Shown here: positions 7,809 to 8,760 of the stretch, piece after piece
Layout: the number at the start of each line of letters is the position of its first letter
How positions within the stretch are numbered: position 1 is the stretch's first letter
Assembly (NCBI GenBank): GCA_030054235.1
Contig: JASGCG010000046.1
Span: 1-8,760 of the forward strand
DNA length: 8,760 bases
Reading direction: 5' to 3'
From: Bacteroidia bacterium
GTDB lineage: Bacteria > Planctomycetota > Phycisphaerae > Phycisphaerales > SM1A02
Made by a program: the position numbers and the translations under genes
Notes under the pieces: generated by a model
Told to the model about the DNA's origin: nothing
The model's input: only the letters and a program-made list of their open reading frames with translations
The model's database searches: none

Positions 7809-8760
7809 CGCCGCATGACGACCTTCTTGGCCGGCCCGGAGCCAACGAACGGCTCGTGCACGGCCTGCTGGCCAACCTCGCTGCCGACCACGCCGTGCAA
7901 CAGGATCGGCGCGTGCGTGCTGCCATCGCCTGCATCGACCGCCGCGACGGCGCGCTGGCTCGCGTGGGCCGGTTCGGCGTGGCTCGGTTCGCCGCGGCCG
8001 GAGCGCTCGCAGCCACGCTCACCATCGCCGTGGTCCTGTCCATCGGCCCGGCCACCAACTCCGCGTACGCCACGCTGCAGTCGATCTCGAATCGACTGGC
8101 CACGGGCAATCGTTCGTATCGCCAGACGATCGTGCTGGCCAACCGGGATGGCACCGAGTCCCTACGCGAAGCGATGGTCGACGTCGGCACGGGGCGTCGC
8201 TTTGTCTTCGCCATCGATCTCGATGCGCTGCCGATGGGGCCGCGCATGCCTGGTGAACGCGGATCGCACCCCATGGCAGGCGGACGTGGCCGACGTGGTC
8301 CGGAGCGGAGCGATCGGCCCGCCAACGACGACGACCGAGCACGTCCCGAGGGTTCGCCGCGTGCGCCCGATGGCCCTGGATTCGGCGATCGACATGGTGC
8401 GCCGCCGATCGCGTGGGGCTTCGACGGCAACGAGCATTGGCAGGTCGACCTCGACGGCGTCGTGACGCGCAGCGCGGATCCGCTGCGCATGCGCGACCCG
8501 ATGCCGCTCATGGGCGGCCCCGCGAACAATCAGGACGGCGAAAACGACGACGAAGAACTGCTGACGCTGCAGCCACTGCTCGATCGACTCAGCAGTGGCT
8601 TCGACCTTGCTGTGGTGGCGGGCGCGCAGGCACGCACCGCCGACGGCGATCCGCTGGTCGTGATCGAGGCCACGCTGCGCCCGGACACGTCCGCTTCGGC
8701 CCGGCCTGCGATGCAACCCAACGAGCCCAAGGGCAGCGAGGGACCGTCGATCCGCAAGGG
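7805..8760 (+). CDS. Single-pass membrane protein, probable anti-sigma/sensor partner (3' end outside window)
   Basis: At least 318 residues with no stop before the window edge. The N-terminal cytoplasmic part (1-61) is charged and helical (NERLVHGLLANLAADHAVQQ), and one TM segment follows at about 62-82 (FAAAGALAATLTIAVVLSIG). The extracytoplasmic part has strands resembling RseB/LolA-like sensors: YATLQSISNRLATG (88-101), SYRQTIVLANRDG (104-116), IAWGFDGNEHWQVDLDG (202-218) and FDLAVVAGAQARTADGDPLVVIEATLRPD. No H-x3-C-x2-C zinc anti-sigma motif is present. The 4-bp overlap with the sigma gene is the best functional clue. Residues about 149-200 read as a Gly/Arg/Pro/Asp-rich linker, but codon use there favours the +1 frame, so this stretch may come from two compensating indels. 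The RseB/LolA resemblance is a judgement by eye and the anti-sigma role is inferred. Confidence 0.75.
   Translation, partial: MTPHDDLLGRPGANERLVHGLLANLAADHAVQQDRRVRAAIACIDRRDGALARVGRFGVARFAAAGALAATLTIAVVLSIGPATNSAYATLQSISNRLATGNRSYRQTIVLANRDGTESLREAMVDVGTGRRFVFAIDLDALPMGPRMPGERGSHPMAGGRGRRGPERSDRPANDDDRARPEGSPRAPDGPGFGDRHGAPPIAWGFDGNEHWQVDLDGVVTRSADPLRMRDPMPLMGGPANNQDGENDDEELLTLQPLLDRLSSGFDLAVVAGAQARTADGDPLVVIEATLRPDTSASARPAMQPNEPKGSEGPSIRK

Noticed and set aside
8325..8336. Short ACG/GAC trinucleotide run
   Set aside because: Four near-identical triplets in GC-rich coding DNA are too short to call a repeat locus.
8223..8465. A separate or dual-coding small gene in the +1 frame within the sigma-partner gene
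   Set aside because: The good codon bias in this frame is confined to about 8250-8399 and has no start signal of its own. The annotated frame loses its bias exactly there, so paired indels explain it better than overlapping genes.
8162..8716. Minus-strand open frames in the last 900 bases
   Set aside because: The plus-strand gene starting at 7805 has an overlap with the sigma gene, a Shine-Dalgarno, a TM segment and high GC3 in its frame. The minus-strand translations look random.

Overview
This is a GC-rich bacterial window (third codon positions nearly saturated with G/C), densely packed with nine genes and no gap over about 105 bp. The gene set suggests Planctomycetota, perhaps a Phycisphaerae-like lineage: an ECF-like sigma factor of the kind abundant there, paired with a zinc-motif-free membrane protein, next to a DevBCA-type exporter. 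This placement is tentative, because nothing in the window is a strict taxonomic marker. No rRNA, tRNA, CRISPR array, insertion sequence or other mobile element was seen.

Layout. Bases 1-872 (+) hold the 3' part of a DUF4340-like gene cut by the window edge. It converges on a secreted PEBP/Raf-kinase-inhibitor-like protein (977-1618, -). Divergent from that, only 47 bp away, starts a two-gene unit: a leucine-carboxyl-methyltransferase-like SAM methyltransferase (1666-2535, +) with a 4-bp overlap to a YbgC-type hotdog thioesterase (2532-2936, +). A 71-bp gap with a perfect 16-bp palindrome, a -10-like hexamer and a Shine-Dalgarno sequence precedes a complete class II fumarase, fumC (3008-4411, +). 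Facing fumC is a tightly overlapped three-gene operon on the minus strand: permease (6032-7204), ATPase (5319-6035) and membrane-fusion protein (4429-5322). Together they form a DevBCA/MacAB-like tripartite exporter. Divergent from this operon is an ECF-like sigma factor (7269-7808, +), coupled by a 4-bp overlap to a single-pass membrane protein (7805 to beyond the window end) that is probably its anti-sigma or sensor partner.

How the parts may work together. The sigma factor and membrane protein share a 64-bp divergent region with the exporter, so control of the exporter by this pair is a reasonable hypothesis, not shown. FumC is housekeeping TCA metabolism. The methyltransferase-thioesterase pair is translationally coupled, but its substrate cannot be read from sequence.

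The most notable observations are: (1) codon-position evidence that about 150 bp inside the sigma-partner gene (about 8250-8399) is written in the +1 frame, bounded by two compensating indels, which would make its apparent Gly/Arg-rich linker an artefact or a recent lesion; (2) a recurring -10-like hexamer 6-7 nt upstream of start codons lacking a Shine-Dalgarno sequence (PEBP, methyltransferase, sigma factor), suggesting leaderless mRNAs, while other genes here have clear Shine-Dalgarno sites; (3) the palindrome in the fumC promoter region.
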